Positions 1 to 28,738 of a stretch of DNA of 62,000 nucleotides are shown piece after piece. Location of the stretch: the NCBI GenBank assembly GCA_009760855.2, contig WPIO01000071.1:1030001-1092000 (forward strand), written 5' to 3'. This DNA comes from Cristatella mucedo (Eukaryota > Bryozoa > Phylactolaemata > Cristatellidae). Numbering within the stretch: the stretch's first letter is position 1; each line of letters begins with the position of its first letter. The notes beneath the pieces were generated by a model. That model made no database searches and was not told where the DNA came from. It saw only the letters and a list, made by a program, of their open reading frames with translations. A program made the translations under genes and the position numbers.

Positions 1-45
1 TAGAAAGAGACTAGGTTCTCCGAGGGCACTGTACGAATGTAAAAG
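1..45 (+). mobile_element. L2-like LINE 3' tail cut by window edge
   Basis: Matches the end shared by all copies here: CTAGAAAGAGATTGAGTTCTC, then GAGGGCGCTTTATCAAG. Only the last part is inside the window. Confidence 0.6.
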
Positions 46-1445
46 TTTTGTTGCCAAGTTCATGGGTACCAGCCTATTCCGACTAGGGCCCCCTACTATC
101 TCGGTTCGCTCTGGATCGCTATACGGGCCCTCCCGGAAACAGTGGCTCAAGGGTGATCGTCCGGTACACAACACTTTAAATAATACACACCCACGAGCTA
201 TACAAAGGGGGAGCTAGACAAGTCTAAGCAAGGCGACGGCAAGGCGACGCGCGGCTCGACGTGTCAAACGTCAGCGGCTCTGCCTACACTGGGACGCATT
301 GTTAGCATTATCATATAAAGGCGAGAATCTTAAACTCCTCGCGGGCCAAACCGGGCCGATCGGAAAAGTGGAAACCGCTCCCGTCCTCACGTCGTGCCAT
401 TTGGAGGTCATCGGGCGATCTAGACACGATCGGCTGGGCAATCGGCTGTGCAGTCAGCTGCGCAGTCAGCTGCGAAGTCACCCTCGAATTCACGGAGCGA
501 CGGCCGCACGCTCTTTTGGCGCGAGGCGAAAGCTCCGCCGCCGTCGCGTCCATCCACCGCGTCATCGCGCGTCGGGCCAAGCGCCGCGAGACGGCGCCAG
601 TCAGCGTTTTCTATTTTTACTTTAGTCTGTTTACATAACTCGAATGAATTCGGCGGCTCGCACGAGCTCTTTGCCTTTGCATTCAGGCAGACGGGCGGCT
701 CATCATTTTAACGGACCCGCGGGGCGAGACTACGAGAGCGCGGCAGTGCTACGTGACTACGAGAGCGTCACAGATTGCACCGGCGGCGGCGGCGGCGGCG
801 AGGAATCGGGCCGGGGGGCGAGCGGTGCCTGAAAAGCAAACGCGCGCGCGGCATTCGCGCCGTTCGCTGGCGAATCGAGTTCCTTCCTTTTAATTTTCCC
901 GGAGCGCCGCCGATGTTTTTTAACACCGCACTTTGCGATGATTGTCCTTCGAGCTTTGCGCCGCAGGCGACCGGCCGTCGGCTTTTTTAACGGCGCGCGG
1001 CCTTTCGATAATATTTGCCTCTCCCTCGTCCTTTGCCCGACGAGGCTCCCTTTTCCCGCGATGCAACAGCTCTCAGCCTGCCCTAAGAGATTGCGTCCGC
1101 CTGCTGCCTACGGGAGACTGGGAGCTCGCCGTAGCAGCAGCAGCCGCAGCAGCAGCAGCGACCAACTGCACCGAAGTCCTCTACACCCGTCGTCCCTACG
1201 AAATCCTGCGCCGCTGCGAAACCCTAGCGAGTCCGTCGCGTCGAAATTCTCGCTCCTTCCTTCCGTGTTGAACGTTTCTCCGGCGAAAACGGTCCTGCGA
1301 AACCGCGAAGAAAACAGCGTGACGCTCAGTCGACACAGAGAGCAAAGTTACAGGAGTGACAGGCCCTTGATTTTGAAAACTGCTCGCTACTTGTGCCACT
1401 ATTGCTGTGCCCAATCAGTTTGTTGGCAGTCATGTGAATAGTAAT

Positions 1446-1605
1446 GATACATTGAATACATTTGCATAGCGCCCTCAGAGAACTTGACCGCTTTCTCGGA
1501 ACTTTACATGCACAGGGTCAACATGCGGATACGATTAGTGGCAGATTAGTGTCAGCACGAAGACGAACTCAAAGGACGAATCACAAGAACCCACTCAATT
1601 AATCA
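1446..1605 (-). mobile_element. L2-like LINE 3' end fragment
   Basis: Reverse complement of the LINE end: GCGCCCTCAGAGAACTTG, then the CATGCACAGGGTCAACATGC and GGACGAATCACAAG blocks of the 3' UTR. Confidence 0.75.
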
Positions 1606-1682
1606 ATCTGTCCACCAACCAATCGGACGGATTGATCGGCCATATTCATCCGTTTTATCTGACCAGCCTTCTTTCTCGGTGA

Positions 1683-1850
1683 GCCGTGATGGCACACTAG
1701 GTAAGGCGGTTGCTTTCACGACCTCCGTCCCGAGGTCGTGGGTTCGATTCCTGCAATGGGCGATTCTGTATCGCCACTGCAAGCGGTGGTGATAGCCGTA
1801 AAGGCTCTTCTGTCGCTATGCAAAAAGAGGCTGTTTAATCAGCTAGGTTT
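1683..1850 (+). mobile_element. tRNA-derived SINE, family A
   Basis: Box A-like TGGCACACTAGGTAAGGCGG and box B GGTTCGATTCC form a tRNA-like head, followed by GCAAGCGGTGGTGATAGCCG and GAGGCTGTTTAATCAGCTAG. Pol III internal promoter elements, no intact tRNA fold expected. Confidence 0.85.
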
Positions 1851-2212
1851 TATTTTTCTTCTCCGTCTCTCTCCCCCTATCTATATGTCCGTCTGTCCAT
1901 AGGCCCGTTCCCTCCCTCGGTGACGCCACTTCCGTCTAGCTCAGACGCCACTTCCGCCGAGCTCAGGCGCCGCTTCCGTCTAGCTCATAGACGCCACTTC
2001 CGGACTCGCTGCAGCTAGCGCGCGATCTGCCGACGCCCTAACTCGCGCGATCTTTTCACTCGCTCCCGTCTCGGCGCCTGTCGGCGGCAGTTCCGGTTCC
2101 GACACTTCGCTTTCATCTTATTATCATTATTATTATTAGTATTATTCTTGCTACCATTCCACAGTATTACGATATAACAAGAGCTCACTGCCTTTGGATC
2201 CGCTCCGCTGAG

Positions 2213-2366
2213 TAGCCGCGATGGCAGGCTACTGGTGAGGCGGTTGCTTTGTGGGCGGTTTCGAATCCTGCGATGGGCGAACCTGTATCGTCGCCGCTGC
2301 AAGCGGCGGCGATAGCCGTAAAGGCTCTTCTGTCGCTATGCAAAACGAGGCTGCTTAATCAGCTCG
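2213..2366 (+). mobile_element. tRNA-derived SINE, family A
   Basis: Same tail as the other copies (GATAGCCGTAAAGGCTCTTC, CTGCTTAATCAGCTCG). The head is diverged, with a partly deleted box B region. Confidence 0.8.
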
Positions 2367-2469
2367 TACTTTTTTCGTCACGGAAGACAACGCTGCAACC
2401 ATCTTGCCGCGTGACGGAAGTGCGCCATCTTGCCGCGAGACGGACGTTCTCGCTTTAATTAGTAGCGAT

Positions 2470-2530
2470 AATGATAGTAATAATAAACTTGTATGGCACC
2501 CACGGAGAACTTTATAAATGTATAGCATTT
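2470..2530 (-). mobile_element. short L2-like LINE tail
   Basis: TAATAATAAA then GGCACCCACGGAGAAC, a diverged copy of the tail, directly beside a SINE. Confidence 0.45.
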
Positions 2531-3448
2531 ATTACCCACTTCAAGTGGTTTCGCCGTCAGAGCTGAGTGCAGCTGGCAGTTGAGCACTGCTACAAGCGCC
2601 GAAGGGAAGGGGGCGGGGCCACCGAAACTCAGTTGGTTCGCCTCCCGGTCTCAGATATCTCGGGAGTGTGGAGCCGAATATTTCTAGATCCCTTCGATGA
2701 ATAAGTTGCTAGAAAATCAGTCGTCTCATATCCTAGTCGGTCTCTTGAGATTATCGCTTGGGAGCATACAAATCAATGCATTTTGCATTTATACTAGCAT
2801 ATGCTTTATGGCATATGCCAGTGAAAAATCATGGCGATCTCCAACTTGGTTTTCGAAGGCAGCTTGATGAGCGTTCCCTGAGCTACAGCCGGTGAGCGCA
2901 GTTGACGAGCAGTCTCGTTGACGTATGCGACGCTTTTGTTCACTTTCGGCATAGCGACGCTCTTTGGCCTAACTTCTAACTTCTGTACTCATATTAACAA
3001 AACGTACATGTAACGCCCGAGAGAACCAAATCTCTCTTTCTAGACCCTCAGGTAGGCCGAAAACGAAGCTCCGTTAGTTGGTTCGCTATTGCTATGGCCC
3101 AATTCCAGCAAGCAAAAGCACAAAAAATGGTTAGTCGTGCCGACGGAGCGATGGCTTACGGAACTAGTAGAGCTGTTCAGCTTTTTTGAACGTCGTTGAA
3201 TCGGCAGATGACATGGTATTTCTGCAGTGAATTCCAGACTTTAGGACCATGTCAACTGAATGCATGATACGCAAGGGATTTAAAACTCGTCAGTGGCACA
3301 ATCCCTACTAATTAAAGCGAGAAAGTCCGTCCGTCATGGGGCACTTCCTCACGCGGCAAGATGGCCACCAGTACTTCGGAAGTGACGTGTAATTGAACTG
3401 TAATTCTACACTGACTCAGCGAGTCCAGAGGCAGTGAGCTCTGGTGTT

Positions 3449-3449
<1 letters not shown>

Positions 3450-3520
<71 letters not shown>
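3450..3520. repeat. (TA)n microsatellite
   Basis: About 70 bp of nearly pure TA repeat in the intergenic DNA upstream of quaking. Confidence 0.97.
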
Positions 3521-3521
<1 letters not shown>

Positions 3522-3864
3522 GCCCGCGGCAAGCACAAACAGGGCCGCACTCTTCGCGGTGCGTCCCTCCGCTTCCGCTTCCGGCGTCCAAATTTAAAGT
3601 CTCTGGCCACATCAAAGTACCCTTTCATAAATTTACATCAAGGCCCGGTCATGAGCGGACATCAAAGGCATTAGCTCGAATCAAACGGCTATAAATTGGC
3701 CAAAGCGCGAATAGCCGAGTACGAACGGCAAAGCACTGACCGACGATTTAGCCACGAGGTGCTGTATGCTCCAAAGCCGCAGAGGCGCACGTGCACGTGC
3801 ACGTGCTCCGGATGTAGCCAATTATATTAATGATATAATTAAATTAATAGGTTGCCAATTCGGA

Positions 3865-3975
3865 GCCCGTAATAATAATAATAACGCACTTGATAAAGCG
3901 CCCTCAGAGAACTCAATCTCTTTCTAGGCGCTTTACATTTGCTGCAAAGAGAAATGTCATTGAATTAATTGTAAC
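3865..3975 (-). mobile_element. L2-like LINE 3' tail
   Basis: (TAA)n then GATAAAGCGCCCTCAGAGAA, CTTTCTAGGCGCTTTACATT and TGCTGCAAAG: the intact tail in reverse orientation. Confidence 0.8.
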
Positions 3976-4502
3976 CGCGCAGAAACGCTCGTCCCCCGGT
4001 TCTCTACCGGTGGACGTTATATTGCAGTGCTGCAGCTCGGTTAAAACACAAGCGGCCACAACTGGGTGCCGAAAGCAGCAGTTTATTGTGGGCCTGTTCG
4101 TAGCGGTTACGCGCCGGCGCAAGCGCTTTACGCGGCGCGAACCGGACCGACGGAGTAAACTGCGTGAGAACTCCGGAAGCCCGACTACAATAAGCCACCA
4201 CACGCCTGCGTCGCTAGCGGTGGTCCCGTCCCCGAAGGCGGACCGCTACAGCACCTCAAGATATGAGCAGCAAACTGTAGTATATAGCTGACTATCGCTA
4301 GCGATTGGCTTTGCATACTGCCTGAACCACATGATCAAGACACGCGCACATCCGGTTTCTGATCCTTTTCCAAAATCAGGAACCACAAACACTCTCGCAC
4401 CACCACGTGGCCGTCATCGCATCTTGGCTTGCTGAAATTTTTGCCAGACACAGTCTGAGAGGCAGACAGGTCGACAGAGAACTCCAGAGACAGAGCCGAG
4501 GA

Positions 4503-4653
<151 letters not shown>

Positions 4654-5377
4654 GCCCTTGTCGGTGGTAAAAGACGCGCTTCTAGCAGAGGGATTGAAAG
4701 CAGAAGGGCTCGCTGTGTGGGTGCAGCTGCGCTTGGCAAGGAGTTGCTCGCATCGAGCGCCTCTCGAGGTCGAGGCCGAGCGGACGGGGCGTGGCGGCAG
4801 CAGCGGCGGGCGAGCACGAGGGCCACGTGAAGGTGCACGCACGATTCGCCCGCTCGCTCGTCCGCGTCGGCTGCTCAAGCGTCGTCAACGTCGGCCTGCC
4901 TCTGCCCGGCACGTACATTGGAGGCCGCGTTGGCCTAGTCTTCTGCCCGCTGAGCATCTACACCTGGCGCCGACCGCCACGCCGGACGCGCGAGCGCCAC
5001 AGCGAGTCGTCCGGCGGAAGCGAAAAACCGGAAGCCCTTTGGCCAATTCCGGTCGGTCGGCTCGGCGGCTCCGTCGAACAGCTCGGAGCGCCAGAGCTTA
5101 CCCTGTGCGGTAAAAGTAAAGGTTAAAGTAAAAATTAAAAGTAAACCAAAGGTCGAGGCTGACCCAGCAGCCTCAGTTACGCGCGCGCACAGCCGCAGAA
5201 GATCCTCGGCGCCTATCCTTCACCGCGCCCGGCCCGGCCCGGCCCGGCCCACCCACCAGCCAGCAAGCTTGCTGGGGGCAGGCAACTCTGAGGAGGAGGA
5301 GGAGGAGGAGGAGGAGAACGATGCCGGATGTCGCGGCACTCGAACCAGCGTTTTGCCGCAACGGGTCGCGAACCTTG

Positions 5378-5536
5378 GCAAGCCGTAATGGGGCACTAAG
5401 TAAAGCGGTTGCTGTTCATGTCGTGGGTTCCAATCCTGCGGTGAGCGATCCTGTATTGCCGCCGCAAGCGGTGGCGATACAGCCGCCGAGGCTCTTCGGC
5501 CGCCTAAAAAAAAGTGGCTGCTAAACCAGCTAGTAT
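5378..5536 (+). mobile_element. tRNA-derived SINE, family A, upstream of quaking
   Basis: GGCACTAAGTAAAGCGGTTG, GTCGTGGGTTCCAATCC (box B), CGCCGCAAGCGGTGGCGATA and GTGGCTGCTAAACCAGCTAG. It lies in the GC-rich 5' region. Confidence 0.75.
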
Positions 5537-6703
5537 TGTATGATATTTTTTGGCTGGGAAATTTTGCGACGGCGAATTTTTATGCAGTCGCTTTCGCTCG
5601 AAGCCAGCGAGAAGCACGGGGCTTCGAGCGAACTTCCGGGCCACTTCCGGGCCACTTTCGTCGTAGCTGCTTTAAGTTCGAGCGGGCAACCGAATTTTTA
5701 GCGGCCTGCGACCGAAAGGGGCCCGGAAGTGGCCGTCGTCGTCGCGAGACCCGAAAGTGCCCGAGTCGTGTGCGGCGAGATAACAGATCCTGCAGCTCAC
5801 GGGTTGGCGGACGGACCGGCTCGGACGCACTTCCGTTTCACTATGCAATGCTGCGCGAGCCGAGCGGTCCAGTCGAAGGACGCGTCGTCAAAACTAAGGC
5901 GCTCGTCTCCAAGGCGACGGCAGCTAGATTTCTCCTATTCCTAGAGCCATCGGCTTATTTGGGCTCAGCCCAACAGAGAGGAAGAGCAAGAGCGTTAATC
6001 CGCGCGCCATTAATTCACCTCCAGGGTTCGGCACATTTTTCTGAGAAGGCTCACACGGGCGGCGAGAGCCGAGCCGGACTGCCTGCCCTGCCCCGGACTC
6101 CAGAGAAAGTCTCGCGCGCGCGCGCGTTGTGAGACCGTCGTCGCTCGCAGGCCCCTTCGCTCGGCGTCTTTTATCTACGCGGCGGCCGAGCGCATCTCGG
6201 CGCGAGGCGGCGGCGCGCCGGCATCGCTGCGGCGGCGACGGCGCGCGAGCGGCCGCAGCCGCAGCGGGCTGTATTGCGCGGCGTCGCCGCCCGGCTAAAG
6301 CCGCCGCTGCGACCGCCGCGATAGTCTAGACGACGCGACTGCGCGCCGCGACCGCGGGACGAGGTCGCTCGCTGCAGACGGAAGGCACTCGCGAGAGAGA
6401 GCGAGAGAGAGAGAGTGCAGCGCAGCGCCGAACCGGCTGCGTCGGCGACGGATTTAATGGCAACCGGACGAGCCGCCGCCGGGTGGCGCGCGCCGCCCCC
6501 CTCCCCCCAGCCACGGCTACCCGGCAACCCCGGGCCCCTCCTCCTCCGGACTGGCAGCGGATCAAGGACATGCGCAGTGGAGGGCTCAACAGTGTGGTCG
6601 AATAGGCGTCGTCGACCGTGACTGCCGCCGCCGCCGCGAGTACCGAGCGAGCGCTAACTTAAGGACGGCGGTGGTGCTGCGGAGCTGCTACGCCGCCGAC
6701 GCG

Positions 6704-22862
<16,159 letters not shown>

Positions 22863-23964
22863 CGGCCTCTCGCCGTCGCGATGTGCGGCTCGGGCGACTG
22901 CGGAGACAAGGTACGCCCACATGCCAGCGAGCTTCCGGTGGCAGCTGGCGTCTGACGAAGCATCCGGTACTTTCTCTCTTTTAACCCTAGAAATGGCTGA
23001 GCTGGCAGAAGTTGTAGCACTCCACCTTCGGCGGGGTGGCACGGCGTCGTGCGAGCGCGTCCGGCACTAGCGAGGCAGAATCTCTCTTCTAGCTCCGCCA
23101 TTCGCCCTTGTATGGGTCGTTATCGCTCTCTGCAGATCCGTCTGAAGGCGGTTCAACCGCATTCGTTTACGCTCATTTCTAAATGTCTTTTTCGTGGGAA
23201 AAATTAATGCTGTCATCGCGGGGCCCGCGGCGCAGCGTGGGGGGGGTAGAATGGTCGGCTGTTCGTTCCCTTTTCAATTTCGGTCTAGCCATCGTGGTTC
23301 ACTTCGCAGCCGGCTGTCTGTCGTCGCATCACTGTCTCTGCTTTGCTGTCGTAGCACCAGTGGCGGGTCTGTCGAATGGCTTGAGGAGGTGTGGCCGCTT
23401 CTTGATTCCACGAGTTAGTCATTTAATTCCCGATGGAATGCACACTCATCGGTCTTTCTAACCTTTCCTGACATGCCTCGTCGAGGTCGGTCGTCGCAGT
23501 GTTAGATGCTGTGTCTGCCCAACTTACCTGTAACTTCTATTCGGCTATTTCTAGTCTGAGTGACCGTTCAGCTGGTCGGTCGCAGGCCCCCTCCCCGTCA
23601 CAGCGTGTTGGGCGGCTGAGTGAGGCCCTCGTGCTGCCATGTCCACGTGTGCAGCCATGGCTGTAGCCAGGATTAAGCAATAGCGGGTTCGACCCTTGAC
23701 CTTGCCAGAGGCGCCCAGCCTAAGGAAGCGAAGCAAGCGGGCCAGTGTGTCAAGCGGTGGCAGTTCGGTTGGCTCCAGACACGTCTCAGCCCCAGGGCTG
23801 AGGTGATGGCTCTTTTTATGATCCAGGTCCTTTGTGCTTTTTGAGTCCTGTAGCAGACAGTCCTTTTTATTGCCACGTGCTGCAAGCGGTGGCGAAACCG
23901 TGCATTTCACATGCGATCTGCGGTGATGATAGAAGCACCGCCTCGGCTCTTCTGCTGCTATATA

Positions 23965-23966
23965 CA

Positions 23967-24055
<89 letters not shown>
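23965..24055. repeat. (TA)n then (TG)n microsatellite
   Basis: About 65 bp of TA followed by about 20 bp of TG, downstream of the proximal quaking stop. Confidence 0.95.
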
Positions 24056-24164
24056 CTTTTTGGGTTAGCTGACCTTCACTTGGCTCCGGGGTCTCAGCCC
24101 AGCGCAGTGAGGTACTCACATTTTTCGACCCAGGCGTCGAGGGTTTAATTCGTTGAGCTGTCGA

Positions 24165-24226
24165 CCCAACTTCTTCTCCGGCTAGCTAGCTAGCTAGCTA
24201 GCTAGCTAGCCGGAGAAGAAGTTGGG
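24165..24226. repeat. 62-bp perfect palindrome
   Basis: Arms of 31 bp: CCCAACTTCTTCTCCGG then CTAG repeats, mirrored exactly about 24195/24196. No loop. Confidence 0.95.
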
Positions 24227-24252
24227 CCGAATATTTAATATATTTAATCGAT

Positions 24253-24276
24253 AGAATATTAATTAATTAATATTCT
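24253..24276. repeat. 24-bp perfect AT-rich palindrome
   Basis: AGAATATTAATT mirrored exactly about 24264/24265. Confidence 0.93.
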
Positions 24277-24319
24277 TCCGGCCGTTGCTAGCTAGCTAGC
24301 TAGCTAGCAACGGCCGGAA
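24276..24319. repeat. 44-bp perfect palindrome
   Basis: Arms of 22 bp: TTCCGGCCGTTG then CTAG repeats, mirrored exactly about 24297/24298. Confidence 0.95.
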
Positions 24320-24785
24320 TTAGCAAATGCCCCTCCCCCACATATAAACGCTAATTAAGTTAACCTTCGCTCTGCTATTGAGCTGCTGCTGCACTGTAGA
24401 ACTCTTTTTCCACAGAGGCGTGCTAGCCTGTTGCAGACCCTTCGAGCAGACGAACTGTTGCAGATGAAGCAGAAGTGGAAGGAGGAGTGAAAGTTGTTGC
24501 CGGCATTCCCTAAAGTCCCCCAAAATACTTTCTCTTTTTTCCTGTTACATAGTGCTGCCGCTTAGCGACTGGTCACGTGGCATACCTGCAGTTAGATCTC
24601 AAAAAACTTGACAGAGGCCACAGCTAGCGATACAGAAAAATCAATGAGAGCTGGCTGGCTTCTGTCGTGTCCTGTTAGCAGAGCTACATTGATCAAACAG
24701 GAAAGAAGTTGCGCTTGCCCTTAAGGTTAGTGACTAGTCACGTGTCTCGGCCATCTGCAGCCTCTGGGTCATCGAAGAGAAGCAT

Positions 24786-25260
24786 AATATTAATAATAAT
24801 AATAATACATTTGTAATAGCACCCCGAGAGAACCTCAAGGTCTCTTTCTTGGCACTTTGCATTTGCTGCAAAAGGAAGCATAGGATCGAATGGTTAGTGG
24901 TAGCTACATGCTTCATGCTAGCAAGCATAACATGATTATAGGTGACATACACCAGGTCCACATGCCGATATGGTTAGTGGCAGCATGCACAGTGTCAGCA
25001 CGCATAAGCACATAAAGGACGAATCGCAGGGACTCACTAAATGCTGTCCTAAATAGGTGTTTTTTAATTTCTTTTTAAATGCAGTCAAAGTCAGGTGATG
25101 TCGTGCCACAAGTCGGAAGTGAGTTCCAGGCTTTGGGAGCATGCAAACTAAAGGCATGGCCTCCAAATAATTTGGGCTCGCACGAGGTATTGGTAAACGA
25201 TTGGATTCCGAAGCGAAAGCAGGTGGTACGATGCTTAGCCTGGAGGGGGATAGCTAGATA
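24786..25260 (-). mobile_element. L2-like LINE 3' fragment with RT C-terminal remnant
   Basis: Starts with (TAA)n and the tail hairpin, then the 3' UTR, then decayed coding sequence still reading [11 protein letters not shown] on the minus strand. 5'-truncated and broken. Confidence 0.8.
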
Positions 25261-26308
25261 GATAGCTACCTCCGGGCTACCACCACAACCTCTCCCCGGT
25301 CTACCTGGAGAGGTGGTGGGGGTGTGGCATGCGTAGGTGGGGCTGGACCGCACTCGGTGGTGGCCCCGCCCCTCAGGGTGTGGCAGGAGAAGAGAGGCAA
25401 AGCTACTTACTGCATTGCAATCAGCCCTCCCTCCTTGCATCTGTTGCACCTCCTGTGTGATTGGCTGCCAGGACAAGGTCAAAGTGTGGGCCCCCATTAA
25501 AAGTCGGTGTTGTTGGCTTGCTGTCGTGCCAAGGTGTGTCATTCTGCATCGTCGTGTGCCAGCCTCGATAGTTTGAAGCAAAACTGCTGCTGCTGCTGCT
25601 GTCGCTACCGCTGCACCCGCAGCAGTGGCTGCGGCGGCAGCAGCAGCAGCAGTGTCTGTCGCCCTATTTTCCGTCGTCAAATGCCAATTCGCTTTAGACT
25701 GACTTATTGCTCCGTCACGGCTCGTCGTCGTCTGCTGCTGCTTCCTGCCTTCCTTGGCGCTTTCCTTTGCCTCTCCTTTGTGCTTGCCACCACGTGTCCT
25801 AATCCTTGACCTTGAGCAAGCCGAGCCGAGCCTCCCCAGCAGCAGTAGCTGCCTTTCCGAGTAGTTGCCACCTCGCTGCATCTGCTGCTGTCGAGTGTAG
25901 GCACCGCCAGAGGTCGTAGGTCACCTCTGCTGCCAGATGATTGGGTGAGCCTTTGACCTTCACCTTCTGCGCTTGCTCCAGCTCACGTCGTGGACAGCGC
26001 GTGGCGCCAGGCTGATATAGAATAAAAATGATTCGCAACAAAAAGGCACTTGGTGCATGCGTGCCCGTCTCTGGCAAGAGCAGCAGCAGCTGCTGCAGCT
26101 GGCTCTCTGCTGGCTGGCAGCCATCGACAGTCGGATATCGGACGTGACGGTCGAGTGCTGCCCACGTGATGCCGTGGCACTCGATGCAGTCGCCAGCTCG
26201 TGGGCTGCCTGCCGTTCGTGCGGCCGCTCGAACGTCTGGAAAGGTCCACGAATGCACGTAGCTGTGCCCCTCGGTTTTGCTTAGCAGGGAGGGATGGAGA
26301 GCAAAAAG

Positions 26309-26455
<147 letters not shown>

Positions 26456-26889
26456 CACAGTCGTTCTCTCAGTCGGCGGCACCACGTCAGGCCAGGCGGT
26501 CACTTACCACATTGGAACCATGCGCTGCACCATGCCTTGACGTCAGCCACCGGCATCTGTTGTTCGACCATCGTTGAGCTTTGCATGCTGCTGCGCAGCA
26601 GACGTCGTCCACGCTTGCCGACGCCACTGCCTTATCTCTGCCTCGCCAGCCAGCCAGCTTACTCTTTTTGCCAACCGGTAGGAATTCTCGCCCTTTGTTC
26701 GCACGTGCAACGACTGTGCTACCGTACCACGCCTCGGGAGACATAACGAGTAGCTCTTTTCTCCTCCTCGTCCGCGAGAGTAACTTCCTCGCGCCTGCGA
26801 GAATGCCGCGGCGGCGGCCGCCGCTCAATCGCCGCGGCGGTCGATTCTCGTGACGCTTTTTCTCTCTGCTCTTTTTTTGCGTTCTCTAG

Positions 26890-27074
26890 CTGTGGCCGCC
26901 ACTGCTGCTACCGCTGAACTAACGCGCTGCCGCTCGCCATCGCCGCCGGTGGCGGCCGGCGGACGTGGGCAGAACCTCCTGAGCAATATCTGCCTGTCTG
27001 GCCTCACTAACTGCAGCAGCAGCAGACCGAGAGAGAGAGAGAAAGAAAGAGACGGCGGCGGCTCGGGCAGTTGA
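26890..27074 (+). CDS. possible distal alternative last exon of quaking
   Basis: A strong acceptor (polypyrimidine run, then gcgttctctag) precedes an open frame in phase 1, the phase in which exon 20662-21135 ends. Joined there it would read G-AVAATAATAELTRCRS and end in an Arg/Glu-rich stretch and GGGSGS, 61 residues in all, then TGA at 27072-27074. Three ACTAAC hexamers lie in or just after it and an AATAAA is at 28394. There is no homology support for the peptide, so this is inference from splice signal, phase and context. Confidence 0.4.
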
Positions 27075-27241
27075 TGATCACACCCGTTCGCATCCGGAAC
27101 GTCTCTGCCGCCGCCGCCGCCACGACTCACGTGCATCTGCCGCCGCCGCCACGTTCTGTGCTCACTGCCTACGCTTCGTTGTCGACGGCGGCCTGTTGCC
27201 TGCCCGCTGCCCTGCTGCTGCTGCGGCTAATATTGACTAAC
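26918..27241 (+). promoter_or_regulatory. three ACTAAC hexamers (candidate quaking response elements)
   Basis: ACTAAC occurs at 26918-26923, 27006-27011 and 27236-27241. The last is preceded by TAAT at 27228-27231, giving the bipartite layout known for STAR binding sites (ACUAAY plus a nearby UAAY). Three copies of one hexamer in 324 nt is far above the roughly 0.08 expected from even base use. Confidence 0.45.
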
Positions 27242-27256
27242 GACCTGCTGCTGGGC
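27074..27256 (+). repeat. arm 1 of an inverted duplication
   Basis: Matches the reverse complement of 28739-28910 over about 175 bp with a few small differences. Shared landmarks: ATGATCACA, GCATCCGGAA, CCACGACTCACGTGCATCTG, CTCACTGCCTACGCT and GGCTAATAT.GACTAACGAC. Confidence 0.9.
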
Positions 27257-28393
27257 GTTGGCCATTGCCGCGGGCCTGGCTGCTGCTGCAGCAGCAGCTG
27301 CAGGCCTGCGAAATGGGGCGGAAGGAGCTGAGCTCTAGCTGACCTTGACCCGTCGCATGGACACCACGTGACCACTGATGTTTGCGGCTGAGCCGAGAGC
27401 TCATGTTTGCGGCTGAGCCGAGAGCCACACCAAGGCTGCCTGTGGCTGTCAGAGGCGCGAGTGCGCGCTGTGGCCACACCTACTTACCGTCGACGGCCAG
27501 CAGCCGTCGTCCATCGCTGCTTATTCTGCCGGCGGCTTTTTCACTTACGAGAGGGACTGCTGCTGCTGCTGCTGCTGCTGCCACCTCCGCCGCCGCTACT
27601 ACTACTACTGCTACTACTGCTGCTGCCGCCGCCGCCCACTGTCTCTCCTACCTACCAGCTACCAGTGGCGGCAGAAGCAGCCCGAATGACGTGCTGCCGA
27701 TGCTGATGCCTTTGCATGATGGCGAGCCAGCAGCGGCAGCCGTGTGGTGGACGCACTTGAGTTGCCTCCTAGCGGGCATGTCGGCGGCGGCGGTGGCACC
27801 TCGAGGTGGGAGGGTCGGCTGGCATTTTTTGTTTGGCGTTTGCCGGCGTAGACGCTATGTTGACCCATTTCCGGCCCACGGAGTCCGCTGACTGCTCTGC
27901 TGCTGCCGCTGCCGCGGCGGCTCGCTTTTGCTTCTAACCTTGTGTACCGTGTACTTATATACACGTATGCTTGCCAGCATCGGTGGACCTAACGTGTACT
28001 TACCTGCCCGTAATGCACTCGCATAGTTGCGCTGCAGCTCTCACCGAGGGGTGACAACTCCTTTGCCGTCGGTTGGCTGCATTGCTGCTGCTCCTTCTTT
28101 GGCAGAAGCTGAGCTGAGTTTGAGCCAGCTGTCCTGCCTGCGGCGTTGTCCGGCGTCGGCGCTTTGAGATCCGTTTTCCTATATGGCTATTTTTTTACCC
28201 AGGCACTCACTATTCGGTTACCTTTGTACCATTTCACACGTGGCTATTGCCGCTGACCGTCGTGCTTCGAACTTGTGAGAGGCAGCCAGGCGGCAGCAGA
28301 AGTTGCAGCTGCCGCTCACAAGGGACTCTTGATCACGTGACTTCACGCCAAGCCGCCTGGTCGCGTGGCGACCACTAGCCTCAGTTAGCTCTG

Positions 28394-28399
28394 AATAAA
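28394..28399 (+). terminator. AATAAA poly(A) signal candidate, distal quaking 3' end
   Basis: AATAAA followed by an A run lies about 1.3 kb after the TGA of the possible distal last exon. Use is not proven. Another AATAAA at 26021-26026 could serve the proximal last exon. Confidence 0.35.
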
Positions 28400-28738
28400 A
28401 AAAAAGAATGAACCGCTGCCTATAAAAAATTGTCATGTCCATTCTAGCAAATATCTGCTATATCTCAGCGATCATAATCCCACGGTTGTCCACCGAACTG
28501 CTGCAGCACCGGCTGCCGAATGTGGCTGCTCCGGACGAGGAGGAGTGGATTACTCCCAACGTTCGTGACACCAGCACTTTAATCTGCCTACCTGCGCCTC
28601 TTTTAGCCTTACCCTTGCATCTGATAAGACACTCAAAAAAATGCCATAGCTACAACATAATTAGGGCAAACAGCTCAATCCTCCATCTGCCCAAGTGATT
28701 ACAGCTACTGGGAGTTACTGCATCAAGTTGATGCCGCT

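Noticed and set aside
23551-23967. Minus-strand 138-codon frame after the quaking stop
   Set aside because: No domain, no splice support, and neighbouring frames are open to similar lengths.
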